35,578 bases of DNA from Pirellulales bacterium (GCA_025924495.1 JAICIG010000017.1:1-35578), one strand, 5' to 3'; positions 23,401 to 31,253 are shown, counted from the stretch's first letter. The notes: a model not told the origin generated them from the letters alone. Translations and numbers: made by a program.

Positions 23401-23663
23401 AGTTCGGCGGTCGGGCCGCTGACGCCAGGTTCGCTGATCGACAATCCTCGAACTTCGATCCCTTGGCCGGCGATTAACCGCGCGGCTCGCACGGAGACGG
23501 TCAGCTCAGGGTATTGATCAGCGATGCGCGACTCGACGCGGCGGCGGATTTCGTCATCGATGCGATGATAGAAAAACAGCACTCCGGCAGCCGCTCCCAC
23601 CAACAGGATGAGCGACCCCCATTTGCAGCTCGACCAGCAGAAACGGATCAGCCGTCGGATGAT
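20409..23663 (-). CDS. AsmA-like/translocation-and-assembly type envelope protein
   Basis: About 1084 residues. It has one N-terminal membrane helix (SLILLVGAAAGVLFFYHR) followed by a very long, mainly beta structure with repeated units of the form GxxxLxLxxxxxxLdxxLxxALp, typical of AsmA/TamB/DUF3971-type bridge-like proteins. The C-terminus (IQGEHIYLNNIHCQGDAINL, then RGTGELNLDRSIKLVFYP) is the AsmA C-terminal domain. Members span the periplasm and are linked to lipid transport and outer-membrane integrity. No ATG, GTG or TTG lies in a suitable place: translation may start at ATC 23663 (7-8 bases after AAGGAA) or at CTG 23651, which overlaps the TGA of the upstream gene. The frame stays open to 23990, but that part is a shadow of the glycosyltransferase gene. 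A Pro/Arg-rich tail follows residue 1050. Confidence 0.85.
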   Translation of the reverse strand: MIRRLIRFCWSSCKWGSLILLVGAAAGVLFFYHRIDDEIRRRVESRIADQYPELTVSVRAARLIAGQGIEVRGLSISEPGVSGPTAELAYFEELFLQGDTDWKELVQGELPITNIIIRRPTIRITHRPDGSWSAAKLFPLPKLGDTPPQGTIENGVVEISDPLKNQSSVFTLRDIHLEFKPDDRVRASADGRTAMQLQGRLSGDHLRHIDVAASFAPSGEHWSAHGAVEELDFSPELTRSLPGVISRKLAELGSLRALMKGRFSVHRDPAANPAFGFELAGQVARGRIDDPRLPYPLTDLRAAFQCNAQGLIVTDATARSGQSTLRVAEFRRNGYGPTSSYLLKAEGRRLVFAPQLRAVLPQAWQEEWQKFMPSGEFNVDQLELAYDGARWTPKLVLHCLDVAFSYYKFPYRLEHAAGKVTIDGAKLDLHLSASSEGAPIRLSGQFFNPGPAATGYFDASGEGVRLDEKLFLALDEPSRRALRSLNPRGSINVVFRCQTSEQRSGEWHKRLDLTLNRCSVLYDQFPYPLNNIRGSIHMVDGVWNFGDGIEGANDTGRVVCCGRLIPSAGGHDVALSFSARNVPLEEELRDALIVRSPGGARLWNAMKPRGAVDLDAVLNFSPKQAKPSLSLTAWPVLNDDANQAVSIEPSYFPYRLDRLRGKFTYQDGSVKFTGLRAEHRNTIVDAHGSCDTDAAGGWRLRFDHLEVDRLAFDGDLVRALGSGRLKKLISDLKPRGAVNVRGKFELASRGEANDPVTSNWGVNIFVPNGSLDCGVTLERLSGRVNLNGAFDGRKLECFGELDLDSANYKDFQLTQVLGPFWIDDAAAYFGFKADRVRGIRPERQITARLYEGRLLSDVKIQLGADTSYFVHAELAGADLARCAQEAIAGQQQLSGRLSANADFYGAGRGLHNLRGRGSIWLSNANLYELPVMVALLSTLRGKAPTTTAFNTADLNFRIQGEHIYLNNIHCQGDAINLRGTGELNLDRSIKLVFYPSVGRDNSRMPLLDQFLGRASQQIMLIHVDGTLDSPQPRSEVFPALSQALQAFPQLQADPPLGEPVRQSSAPAGNARAGASTPRPGTPRR

Positions 23664-24937
23664 GGCGTACTTCCTTGTACGATCGCCGTCGCCGCCAACA
23701 CGATCAGGCTCAACATGGCCGGTTCGCGATAGCGGATGGAACTGACAAACACCAGGTGCAACAGAGTCAAATAAATGGCGGGCAGCCACGCGAGTACGAC
23801 CGGCCAGCCCCGCTGCCGCATTTTCCACGTTCCCCAAATCGCCAGTGCGAGCACCGGCGCGTAGGTAATTAGCATCACCATTCGCAAGGGCCAACTGCGG
23901 AATTGGGCGTCGTTCGGCCACACGTTCCACAAACGCAGGAACTTGATCGCGGCTAACTCGGCCACCCGAAACGGATGCGATGCCGCCCAAGACCAGGCTG
24001 CGTTGCGCAAACGACGGTCGAGACGATACTCGAACGGTTCGTCTGCGTCGCCACTCTGGCGTTCTTCGACTTCGAACCGCGACACGAACGACATCTCACT
24101 GCCGCCATCCGCCTTAGGGTTCAGACCATCGTAAAGACTTGCTCCGGCCTGGAGCGTTGTCAGCACCAAATGACCGGTTAATTGATAGTTACGCACAGCC
24201 CAAGGCGCCATCGTCAGCGCCAAGCCAAGGCAAGACCACATGCCGAGCCGCAGATGCTTAAGTCGCTCGCGACTGAGTACGAGGCCAACGCCGAGGACAA
24301 ACGGTGTAAATAGCAGCCAGCCGGGCCTCATAAGCGTCGCTGCGCCAGCCGCCATGCCGGCGAAAGCCGCCAGGCAATTGGCTCGCGCAGGCGTTTCCGC
24401 CTGCCAGCTCGCTGCCAAGGCGATGAGTTGCGCCAACATGAGCGGACAGAACGGGGCTTCGGCCAGGATAAATACGCTGTTGCCGATGGCGCCGGGATAG
24501 AACGCTGCAATCAAGGCGGCGACGATGCCTGTCTTTGAGTCAAACAGCACTCGCCCGAATCCATACACGGCGCCTACTGCCAACGTACCGAGGAGGGCGC
24601 TTAGCCAACGAGCCCACACGACGGGCGGCTTGTCGCCGGCGACGTGAAACAATCCCGCCAAGAGCAGCGGATAGCCTGGCGTGCGGAAGACGCTCGCATC
24701 GGGCGAGCCATATTGATACGGTTGGCCGTTTGCCAATTGCCGCCCCAGCGTCCAATACGCATCGCTGTCGCCGAACTCGAATTGGGCGCCCGGCGCCAGC
24801 CGACTCTGCCACCAAGAGCCGGCTGCGATGCGCAGCACCAGCGCAAGCGCCAGGAGGCACGCCAGACGCGCGTAATGGCTGCCAAAGTCCGCTTTCAAGT
24901 TCGCCGTGCGCCTATTTACCCGAGTAGGATTCAACAA
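23648..24937 (-). CDS. GT39-like membrane glycosyltransferase
   Basis: This encodes 429 residues, with about ten membrane helices. The first extracytoplasmic loop has the acidic motif FEFGDSDAYW followed by ASVFRTPGYPLLLAGLFH, the arrangement of the ArnT/PMT-like GT-C superfamily (PF13231 type) that uses polyprenyl-phosphate sugars to modify lipids, glycans or proteins at the outer face of the membrane. Further helices follow (WLSALLGTLAVGAVYGFGRVLF, GIVAALIAAFYPGAIGNSVFI). No ATG is available: TTG at 24937 is used here, TTG at 24898 is an alternative just before the first helix. The stop overlaps the likely start zone of the AsmA-like gene, so the two form an operon and may act together in envelope assembly. 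Substrate is unknown. Confidence 0.82.
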   Translation of the reverse strand: MLNPTRVNRRTANLKADFGSHYARLACLLALALVLRIAAGSWWQSRLAPGAQFEFGDSDAYWTLGRQLANGQPYQYGSPDASVFRTPGYPLLLAGLFHVAGDKPPVVWARWLSALLGTLAVGAVYGFGRVLFDSKTGIVAALIAAFYPGAIGNSVFILAEAPFCPLMLAQLIALAASWQAETPARANCLAAFAGMAAGAATLMRPGWLLFTPFVLGVGLVLSRERLKHLRLGMWSCLGLALTMAPWAVRNYQLTGHLVLTTLQAGASLYDGLNPKADGGSEMSFVSRFEVEERQSGDADEPFEYRLDRRLRNAAWSWAASHPFRVAELAAIKFLRLWNVWPNDAQFRSWPLRMVMLITYAPVLALAIWGTWKMRQRGWPVVLAWLPAIYLTLLHLVFVSSIRYREPAMLSLIVLAATAIVQGSTPSSDG

Positions 24938-25135
24938 AAGTGGCTTATGCTACGTTAGTTACGTGAAATTGGTCAAGGCGGTTTCGGCGATCTCAAGCAT
25001 TCTAAATTCGCCGATTGGCTGACTGGCAAGTACTGGCCATGTGCAGCACTAAGCAGTTCATCGGCAATTCGCGGATGATCAGCGAACCGTGGTCCATTGG
25101 GCTGACAGGACGAAGGTTGCCATGAGCAGGGCGAT
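24938..25135. other. Intergenic region between divergent units
   Basis: Together with the doubtful small reading frame that follows, this makes 422 bases between the glycosyltransferase and the MFS gene. It should hold the promoters for both directions, but I see no box good enough to place and no hairpin or repeat. Confidence 0.4.
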
Positions 25136-25363
25136 GTGAAGTCGCTGGCTCGCCACCCGTTTATGACGACTGCTCAAGGTTTGCTGCCATGGACGAAAAC
25201 CTTTTGCCGGCCGGAACTTTTGCCGCACCTGCTCGTCGAGCGGTTTGCCGAGAAAGTCGTTTACTTAGCGGTCTGCCCCGATATACTCGAAGCCTTGCCG
25301 CAGCTTGCCAGCGCTTCGTCCGACGCAGCCAGACATGTAACGCACGAGGAAATCACTGAATGA
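25136..25363 (+). CDS. Possible small protein overlapping the MFS start
   Basis: A GTG start with AGGG five bases upstream opens a 75-codon frame whose stop overlaps the ATG of the transporter gene (ATGA at 25360-25363), the arrangement of coupled genes. The peptide (MKSLARHPFMTTAQGLLPW..., with LLVERFAEKVVYLAVCPDIL) is mildly amphipathic and matches no family I know. It may be real or may be chance in an intergenic region. Confidence 0.3.
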   Translation: MKSLARHPFMTTAQGLLPWTKTFCRPELLPHLLVERFAEKVVYLAVCPDILEALPQLASASSDAARHVTHEEITE

Positions 25364-26805
25364 ACCCCCGCACCCTGTTTGTGGCAAGCTGTATTGCCCT
25401 AATTACCTCAGCTTTCACATTTATCATTCGCGGCGACATCTTGCCCGACCTAGGCGTAGACTTCGGCTTGTCGCAAGAAAATCGCGGTTGGATCGCCAGT
25501 GGCGCCTTCTGGGGAATGGCGGCATCGATGCTTTTCGGGGCGCCTCTATGCGACCTGCTGGGAATGAAGCGGATCCTTTTCCTGGCATTCGTGTGCCACA
25601 TGGCCGGTGTCTTCGGCACAATCTTTGCGCCGCATAACGACTGGGCATTTCTCACTTTGTTCGGTTCGACGTTTTTAGCCGGTTGTGGAAACGGCCTGGT
25701 CGAAATCGCCATCAATCCGTTGGCGGCGACGTTGTTTCCCGACAAGAAAACCCATTATCTCAACGTTTTGCATGCCTGGTGGCCGGGCGGTCTGGTTTTG
25801 GGCGGCCTGATCGCTCGCTACATGGGCAAGGGGCTCGACCTTGGCTTCGTCAAGATTGCCGGATTGGACTACAACTGGCAAGTGTTGATGGGGCTGATCG
25901 CCGTGCCGGGCGTCATCTACTTCTTGTTGTGCATGACGCAAAAGTTCCCGGAAACGGAGCGCGTGGCGTCGGGCGTGTCGACGAGTTCGATGTTTGGCGA
26001 GACGTTTCGCCCGATGTTTTTGATCTGGGCCTTTTGCATGCTGCTCACCGCCGCGACCGAGTTGGCGCCGCAGCAGTGGCAGGAGTCCGTAATTACTCGT
26101 ATTACGGAAGGTAAGTTTTCGGGTACGACCGTCTTGATCTACACGAGCATGCTGATGTTCGTCATGCGGCATTTTGCCGGCCCGCTCGCCCATAAGTTGT
26201 CGCCGGTCGGAATGTTGACCATCTCCGCCTGTCTGGCGGGCTCCGGCTTGTACTTGCTCAGCACCGCGAAGTCGCCTGGCTCGGTGTTTGCTTTTGCGAC
26301 GATTTTCGGCATCGGCATCGCTTACTTCTGGCCAACCATGTTAGGGGTCACGGCAGAACGTTTTCCCAAAGGCGGTGCATGGCTGCTCGGATTGATGGGG
26401 TGCGTCGGTAACTTGTCGATCGCGGCGGTGCTGCCTGTCATGGGCTACATTTACGATCGCGAATCCGTCGTCGCCGTGCCTGAACCCTTGCAGTCTCAAG
26501 CGGTGATTGAAGAGGATTCGAACTGGGTGCTGCAATTGGCAGGCATCAAAACCACCAAGAAAATCAATACCGAGCGGGTCAAGACGCTTGATGAAGAAGA
26601 ACAGCAAGAGATCGTAAGAGCGGAAGGTCAAGGCGCTGCAATGGCCTTCCGGTACGTTAGCGCTCTGCCGATCGTGCTAGTGATCGTGTTCGGCTTGATC
26701 GCCCTGCGCGACAAGGCCATGGGCGGTTACAAACCTGAGATCCTGATCAGCCCCGAAGAAGAAAACGAACTTTTCGCCGGCGGCGTCCAAGGGGCGGTGG
26801 AGTAA
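25360..26805 (+). CDS. MFS transporter, sugar/anion-porter like
   Basis: This encodes 481 residues, with twelve predicted helices. The loop between helices 2 and 3 carries the MFS motif A variant GAPLCDLLGMKRIL (about 62-75). The stretch GCGNGLVEIAINPLAATLFP followed by HYLNVLHAWWPGGLVLGG is a signature I associate with the FucP-like sugar transporters and a planctomycete-rich relative group; substrate cannot be read. Unusual is a 60-70 residue hydrophilic insertion near 370-435 (VPEPLQSQAVIEEDSNW...KINTERVKTLDEEEQQEIVRAEG) before the last helix. The protein starts with a short N-terminus (MNPRTLFVASCIALITSAF) that runs straight into helix 1. It is followed by heptamer repeats and the convergent tilS gene. 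Confidence 0.88.
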   Translation: MNPRTLFVASCIALITSAFTFIIRGDILPDLGVDFGLSQENRGWIASGAFWGMAASMLFGAPLCDLLGMKRILFLAFVCHMAGVFGTIFAPHNDWAFLTLFGSTFLAGCGNGLVEIAINPLAATLFPDKKTHYLNVLHAWWPGGLVLGGLIARYMGKGLDLGFVKIAGLDYNWQVLMGLIAVPGVIYFLLCMTQKFPETERVASGVSTSSMFGETFRPMFLIWAFCMLLTAATELAPQQWQESVITRITEGKFSGTTVLIYTSMLMFVMRHFAGPLAHKLSPVGMLTISACLAGSGLYLLSTAKSPGSVFAFATIFGIGIAYFWPTMLGVTAERFPKGGAWLLGLMGCVGNLSIAAVLPVMGYIYDRESVVAVPEPLQSQAVIEEDSNWVLQLAGIKTTKKINTERVKTLDEEEQQEIVRAEGQGAAMAFRYVSALPIVLVIVFGLIALRDKAMGGYKPEILISPEEENELFAGGVQGAVE

Positions 26806-26810
26806 CGGAG

Positions 26811-26838
26811 AAGGTCGGAATGCGAAGGTCGGAAGTCG
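26811..26838. repeat. Heptamer repeat between MFS gene and tilS
   Basis: Units AAGGTCG, GAATGCG, AAGGTCG, GAAGTCG run consecutively from 26811 to 26838, six bases after the transporter stop. The unit GAATGCG is identical to one in the array at 11755. Confidence 0.65.
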
Positions 26839-26856
26839 GAGAGATTTGTCTCCGCT

Positions 26857-27933
26857 TCACCTTCCAGCGGCAGCCGGGGCGTTCGAATCGCTGCTCTGGG
26901 CAGATTCCGCCCTCGGACTTCTGACTTCCGACTTCTTCAGCAGCAGTTCATCGCGGCTGCGGATGGCAAGAATGGCGCCCGGGAGCGTCGTTGAACTCGG
27001 TTTGCCGCCGGGTTCTTGCAGAGCGAGTAGGGCGAGCTGATTCCACTGCTCGAAGCCCATGGATTGTTCGGGCCAATGTTGATTGCGCCAGCCCAGCAAC
27101 AGCGTCTCACGAACCAGGTAGACTGGTTCGTCTAGCAGAGCTCGACAGTCGATCGAAAGCCGTTCAGGGCCTTGTTCCCGCAGGCAACGCGCCAGCAGGT
27201 CTGCCGCGATTCCGCCGATGATTTGCTGTGCCTCGCCGGCCAACCGGCCGAGCCGCACCAAGGCGTCCGCCGCTTGAAGGTTGTATTCCTCGGCCAGTCG
27301 CGGCAGCAGATCGTGCCGTAAGCGGTTTCGGGCGAAACGGCGATCGGCGTTGGTCTCGTCTTCCCGAAATGGCTGCTCAAGTTCGGCCAGGTAGGCCGTG
27401 ACGTCGGCGCGACGCAGGCCGAGCATCGGTCGCAACAGCGTGACGGCTGGCCCGAGAGGCCGCGAGCGGGGCATGCCGGCCAATCCCGCCAGGCCAGTGC
27501 CGCGCAATATCCGGTGCAGAATTGTCTCGGCCTGGTCGTCGGCGGTATGGGCGGTCGCCAGGTAGCGGGCCCCCAGCCGTTCCGCGGTCGCTTGCAGGAA
27601 TTCGTAGCGAGCATGTCGAGCGGCTGCCTCCAGGCCATCGCCGCACTCAGCGGCGCGCTCGGCCACGCTGGCTCGGCCGACTTCGCAGATGAGACCCAAG
27701 TCGCGGCAAAGCTCGACCACAAACCGTTCATCTTTGGCCGACGCAGCGCGCAAAGTGTGATTGAAGTGAGCGACGATGAGGCGGCCGGGACCCGGCCGTC
27801 GCAGAGCGGCCAAGCCGCGCAGCAGCGCTACGCTGTCGGCCCCGCCCGAAACGGCGACCAGCACGGTGAGATCGCTCCAATCGGACGGAGCCCAATTTTC
27901 GGCCAATCGGCGCTCGAAGCAAAGGCCCGCCAT
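26857..27933 (-). CDS. tilS: tRNA(Ile)-lysidine synthase
   Basis: This encodes 358 residues. TilS attaches lysine to the wobble cytidine of the CAU-anticodon isoleucine tRNA so that it reads AUA. The ATP-pyrophosphatase P-loop VAVSGGADSVALLRGL is at about 26-41, followed by VAHFNHTLR, the AARHARYEFL helix, ATAHTADDQAETILHRILRGTG and LLRPMLGLRRADVTAYL, then RNRLRHDLLPRL, all diagnostic. ATG 27933 puts the P-loop at the usual distance from the N-terminus; an ATG at 27966 would add 11 residues with atypical codons. The length fits the short TilS form without the full C-terminal domains. The last about 25 residues (KKSEVRSPRAESAQSSD...) are encoded by a heptamer repeat and look like an accidental extension. 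Confidence 0.95.
   Translation of the reverse strand: MAGLCFERRLAENWAPSDWSDLTVLVAVSGGADSVALLRGLAALRRPGPGRLIVAHFNHTLRAASAKDERFVVELCRDLGLICEVGRASVAERAAECGDGLEAAARHARYEFLQATAERLGARYLATAHTADDQAETILHRILRGTGLAGLAGMPRSRPLGPAVTLLRPMLGLRRADVTAYLAELEQPFREDETNADRRFARNRLRHDLLPRLAEEYNLQAADALVRLGRLAGEAQQIIGGIAADLLARCLREQGPERLSIDCRALLDEPVYLVRETLLLGWRNQHWPEQSMGFEQWNQLALLALQEPGGKPSSTTLPGAILAIRSRDELLLKKSEVRSPRAESAQSSDSNAPAAAGR
26915..26935. repeat. Heptamer repeat inside the 3' end of tilS
   Basis: Three units GGACTTC, TGACTTC, CGACTTC (on the other strand GAAGTCG, GAAGTCA, GAAGTCC) run from 26915 to 26935. GAAGTCG is the same unit as at 26832, in inverted orientation, so the two arrays form an inverted pair about 80 bases apart around the tilS stop. 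Confidence 0.65.
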
Positions 27934-27966
27934 GTCCCCGATCTTATCGCTTGTAACCCTTAGCAT

Positions 27967-28672
27967 GCGAACATTTTAACCGTCCTGAGGCGGCTCGGGA
28001 AATGAGTTGCAGTCGAGTCAATCTCTGCTACGATGAGAATCATGTTAGTCTGAAACCTGCGGTAGCCGAAGGTGGCGCCGAAGGATGAATCAACGCGAGT
28101 TAGCGACTGGATTTTGTGAGCAGGTAGCAAGACCCAGCCGATCTCGGGAGCCCGCCGAACGATGCACTTACTGATCATCCTCTTGCAGCAACTGCTTGGA
28201 ATGCTTCCCAGCTCCAAGCAAGCCCCTCAGGGCGAAGTAGTGCGCACGCGGCAGCCCGGCTCTGGCGGTTCGGAAACGGACGCATGCCAGCGCCTCGGCC
28301 TCTCGAATGATGGCTGGATGACGATTCTTCGGGGACGCGCAGGCGCCGCGGGGCGCCCGCCGAGTGCATCCTTCATTCGGCGCGGCCGGCATTCCGCTCA
28401 CTCCTGGACGGATGCGGCCGGAAACGACTCCCCAGCTTGTAATACCGACTAAATGGCGGTCGCACTGCGCCCGCCAGCCTGCCAAATTCATCTCCTCTCG
28501 CGTCGGTTCACGATCGGAAGTCTTCACCGGTCGGCGGACACGCTCCTCGGCGATATCGTTTCGCGCTTGGCCGGGTTTCGGTTTGCAAGCGCCGTGGCCA
28601 ACGCCCGGTTAGTCGGCTGGTGACGATCGATTCACCGCGTCGACCGGGACGACGTGCTGGATAGGGGAGCTG
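27967..28672. other. Long intergenic region, possible structured RNA
   Basis: These 706 bases lie between divergent tilS and rny. They hold a promoter-like pair at 28007-28034 and, between about 28190 and 28360, several local inverted repeats: GCTTGGA/TCCAAGC (28194-28200 and 28213-28219), GCCC-CTCA-GGGC (28222-28233) and GGCGCC-GCGG-GGCGCC (28342-28357). Overlapping reading frames of about 96 codons (+) and 119 codons (-) exist at 28162-28527, but neither has a good start site or family resemblance. It could be a structured non-coding RNA, a long rny leader or decayed DNA. It does not contain the hallmarks of RNase P RNA, tmRNA or SRP RNA that I can recognise. Confidence 0.3.
28007..28034 (+). 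promoter_or_regulatory. Candidate sigma-70-type promoter
   Basis: TTGCAG (28007-28012) and TACGAT (28029-28034) are 16 bases apart. Each matches the consensus at four of six positions. It points toward the possible structured RNA and rny. Support is by eye only. Confidence 0.3.
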
Positions 28673-30226
28673 ATGGATACAACGGGCGTAGTAATACTCA
28701 CTGCGGTCATCGCAATCGCACTTACGTTTTCGCTTGTCAAGCTGTTGGACTATTTGCATCTCCGCGATGCAAATAAGCAGGCCCGCGATACGATCGAACG
28801 CGCTGAACGCGAGATCGACAATCGTCGCCGCGAGGCCGAGTTAGAAATTAAAGAACTGGCAATTCAGCAGCGCGCCGAGGGCGAAAAGGAGCTCGGCGTC
28901 ATTCGTCAGGAATTGCATGAGCGCGAGCGCCTGCTCGACAAACGCCAGGACGCACTCGAGCAGCAATCCGACCAACTCCGTAAGCAGGAGAAGATGGTCG
29001 AAAGCAACCAGCGCAAGCTGGCCGAACGGATCGAAGACACGAATCGCCGCAACGAGGAGCTGGGCAAGATTCTCGACATGCAGCGGCAAACGCTGCACCA
29101 GGTCAGCGGATTGAGCCAGGACGAAGCGAAGCGTCAGTTGCTCGAGCGCCTCGACGCCGAACTGCAGCACGAGTCGGGCGCCATCATCGTCAAACACGAG
29201 AAACGCGTCGCAGAAATCTGCGAGGAGAAGTCGCGCGAGATCCTGATTACCTCGCTGCAGCGCTACGCCGCCAGCCACACCGCCGAGACTACCACCAGCA
29301 CCGTCGACATCCCCAACGACGACATGAAAGGGCGGATCATTGGCCGCGAAGGACGCAACATTCGCGCGTTCGAAAAGGCCACCGGGGTCGACGTGATCAT
29401 CGACGACACGCCGGGCGTGGTCATTGTCAGCGGCTTCGATATGGTTCGCCGAGAAGTGGCCCGGATGTCGCTGGCCAAGTTGATCGCCGACGGCCGCATT
29501 CATCCCTCCCGGATCGAGGAAATCGTGGCCGAAACGCAGGCCGAGCTGGAGCAGCACCTGCAAAAGCTCGGCGAAGAGGCGGCGCAAGAGGCCGACGTCC
29601 CCGGTCTGCATGAACGCGTCATTCATCTGCTGGGCCGGCTTCGCTTCCGTACCAGCTACAGCCAAAACGTGCTGCGTCACTCGATCGAAGTTGCTTTCCT
29701 GTCGGGCATGATGGCCGAAGAGATCGGGCTCGATCCGCGCCTGGCCCGCCGCTGCGGCCTGCTGCACGATATCGGCAAAGCAGCCGACCACGAAGCGGAA
29801 GGCGGCCATCCGAAGATCGGCGCCGACCTGCTCCGCCGCTATGGCGAGCGGGCGGAGGTAATTCACGCCGCGCTTGGCCACCATGACGATCTGCGGATCG
29901 AAAACCCGTACACGGTGTTGGTGGCCGCGGCCGATGCCTGCAGCGCTTCGCGTCCCGGGGCGCGGCGCGAAACGCTGGAACGTTACATCAAGCGCATGGA
30001 AGAGCTGGAAACCATCGCCGGCGGTTTTCCGGGCGTAGAGCAGGCATTCGCCATCCAAGCCGGGCGCGAGCTGCGCGTGCTGGTCAGCGCCAAAGACACG
30101 ACCGATTCTACGGCGGCCAAGATCTGCCACGATATCGCTCGTGCGTTCGAAGAGCGTTTGACTTATCCCGGCGAAATCAAGGTAACCGTGCTGCGCGAGT
30201 CGCGCTTCACCGAAGTCGCCAAGTAA
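28673..30226 (+). CDS. rny: Ribonuclease Y
   Basis: This encodes 517 residues, the normal size. RNase Y is a membrane-anchored endoribonuclease that starts mRNA decay. Domain order is complete: an N-terminal membrane helix ([20 protein letters not shown], 6-25), a long charged coiled coil (about 30-200), a KH domain with the GxxG loop [15 protein letters not shown] (about 220-234), and an HD domain with RHSIEVAFL (His336) and [12 protein letters not shown] (His365-Asp366). The ATG at 28673 has GGGGAG seven bases upstream. It is followed by ymdB after 18 bases; the same two genes are adjacent in Bacillus, so the pairing is conserved across phyla. Confidence 0.97.
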   Translation: MDTTGVVILTAVIAIALTFSLVKLLDYLHLRDANKQARDTIERAEREIDNRRREAELEIKELAIQQRAEGEKELGVIRQELHERERLLDKRQDALEQQSDQLRKQEKMVESNQRKLAERIEDTNRRNEELGKILDMQRQTLHQVSGLSQDEAKRQLLERLDAELQHESGAIIVKHEKRVAEICEEKSREILITSLQRYAASHTAETTTSTVDIPNDDMKGRIIGREGRNIRAFEKATGVDVIIDDTPGVVIVSGFDMVRREVARMSLAKLIADGRIHPSRIEEIVAETQAELEQHLQKLGEEAAQEADVPGLHERVIHLLGRLRFRTSYSQNVLRHSIEVAFLSGMMAEEIGLDPRLARRCGLLHDIGKAADHEAEGGHPKIGADLLRRYGERAEVIHAALGHHDDLRIENPYTVLVAAADACSASRPGARRETLERYIKRMEELETIAGGFPGVEQAFAIQAGRELRVLVSAKDTTDSTAAKICHDIARAFEERLTYPGEIKVTVLRESRFTEVAK

Positions 30227-30244
30227 AAAGCAAGGGAGCAGCTC

Positions 30245-31063
30245 GTGCGGTTGCTGCTGATCGGAGACGTTGTCGGCAAGCCGGGTCGGCAGATCATCGG
30301 CCGGGCTTTGCGCAGCCTCGTCGAACGCGAGCAACTCGACCTGGTCGTCGCCAATGCCGAGAACGCCGCGGGCGGTTCAGGTCTGACGCCGGAAATTTAT
30401 CGCGAATTGCTGGCCGCTGGGGTCGATGCCATCACGTTGGGAGATCACATTTACCGGCGTCGCGAAATTAATTCGGTGCTGGAGACGGCCGCCAACATCG
30501 TCAAGCCGGCGAATTTTCCGCCCGAGGCGCCGGGACGCGATTATATGATCGTTCCGGCCCGAAACGGCAAACTTGTCGCTGTCATCAGTCTGTTGGGACG
30601 AGTCTTCATGCGACCGGTTGATTGTCCCTGGGCCGCCGCTGACCGCGTGCTCGGACAATTGCCCGCCGAAGTAAAACATGTGCTCGTCGATTTCCATGCC
30701 GAGGCCACGAGCGACAAGCAATTGATGGGGCGTCATCTTGATGGCCGCGTCACCGCCGTGCTAGGCACGCATACTCACGTGCCGACTGCCGACGAAGAAG
30801 TTTTGCCCGGCGGCACCGCCTTTCAATGCGACGTAGGCATGACCGGCCCGTACGAAAGCATCCTTGGGCGCCGGATCGACCGCGTGATGGAGACGACGCG
30901 GACCTTCAACCCTACGCACTTCGAGGTGGCCCTCGGCGATGTGCGGCTATGCGGTTCGATCGTCGACTGCGACGCGGAAACCGGTCGCGCCACCGCCATC
31001 CGCCGCCTGCGCGTCACTGCCGCCGAAGCCGAAGAGCTGCGGAAGGCGAAAAGTCAGGAGTAG
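30245..31063 (+). CDS. ymdB: YmdB-family metallophosphoesterase
   Basis: This encodes 272 residues (TIGR00282 family). In Bacillus YmdB is a 2',3'-cyclic nucleotide phosphodiesterase affecting biofilm and motility decisions. Start is GTG 30245, preceded by AAGGGAG. Metal-site residues follow the known pattern: Asp8 in GDVVGKPGR, Glu39-Asn40 in ANAENAAGG, His68 in LGDHIYRRREI, His151 in DFHAEATSDK, and His176/His178 in LGTHTHVPTADEE. At position 67 the usual asparagine ligand is aspartate here. It is coupled to rny 18 bases upstream and probably co-transcribed. The final codons and the stop (AAA AGT CAG GAG TAG) merge into a heptamer repeat array, so the last residues may not be functional. 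Confidence 0.93.
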   Translation: MRLLLIGDVVGKPGRQIIGRALRSLVEREQLDLVVANAENAAGGSGLTPEIYRELLAAGVDAITLGDHIYRRREINSVLETAANIVKPANFPPEAPGRDYMIVPARNGKLVAVISLLGRVFMRPVDCPWAAADRVLGQLPAEVKHVLVDFHAEATSDKQLMGRHLDGRVTAVLGTHTHVPTADEEVLPGGTAFQCDVGMTGPYESILGRRIDRVMETTRTFNPTHFEVALGDVRLCGSIVDCDAETGRATAIRRLRVTAAEAEELRKAKSQE

Positions 31064-31075
31064 GCGTCAAGAATA

Positions 31076-31130
<55 letters not shown>

Positions 31131-31168
31131 GACGAGCGTTACAATATTTCTTGCCAGTTTGAATTGGC

Positions 31169-31196
31169 GCATTCCGAATTCCGCATTCCGAATTCC
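31169..31196. repeat. Heptamer/14-mer repeat before xer gene end
   Basis: GCATTCC, GAATTCC, GCATTCC, GAATTCC run from 31169 to 31196, that is a perfect 14-base unit twice. On the other strand the units read GGAATTC/GGAATGC, related to the arrays at 11755 and 26811. Confidence 0.85.
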
Positions 31197-31253
31197 GACT
31201 TAGACACTCGTCGGATCTCGCCTTTGAAGAAGGCCGCGAACCCCCCTCTCGCC

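Noticed and set aside
23664..23990. N-terminal extension of the AsmA-like frame to 23990
   Set aside because: It would overlap the glycosyltransferase gene by 343 bases and the extra sequence precedes the membrane helix without family resemblance.
28162..28527. Overlapping reading frames of 96 codons (+) and 119 codons (-)
   Set aside because: Neither has a properly spaced ribosome-binding site or a family-like sequence, and they overlap each other; listed only as intergenic DNA.
28841..30334. 497-codon open frame on the - strand
   Set aside because: It is the antisense of rny, whose KH and HD motifs are unmistakable; long antisense frames are normal in G+C-rich genes.
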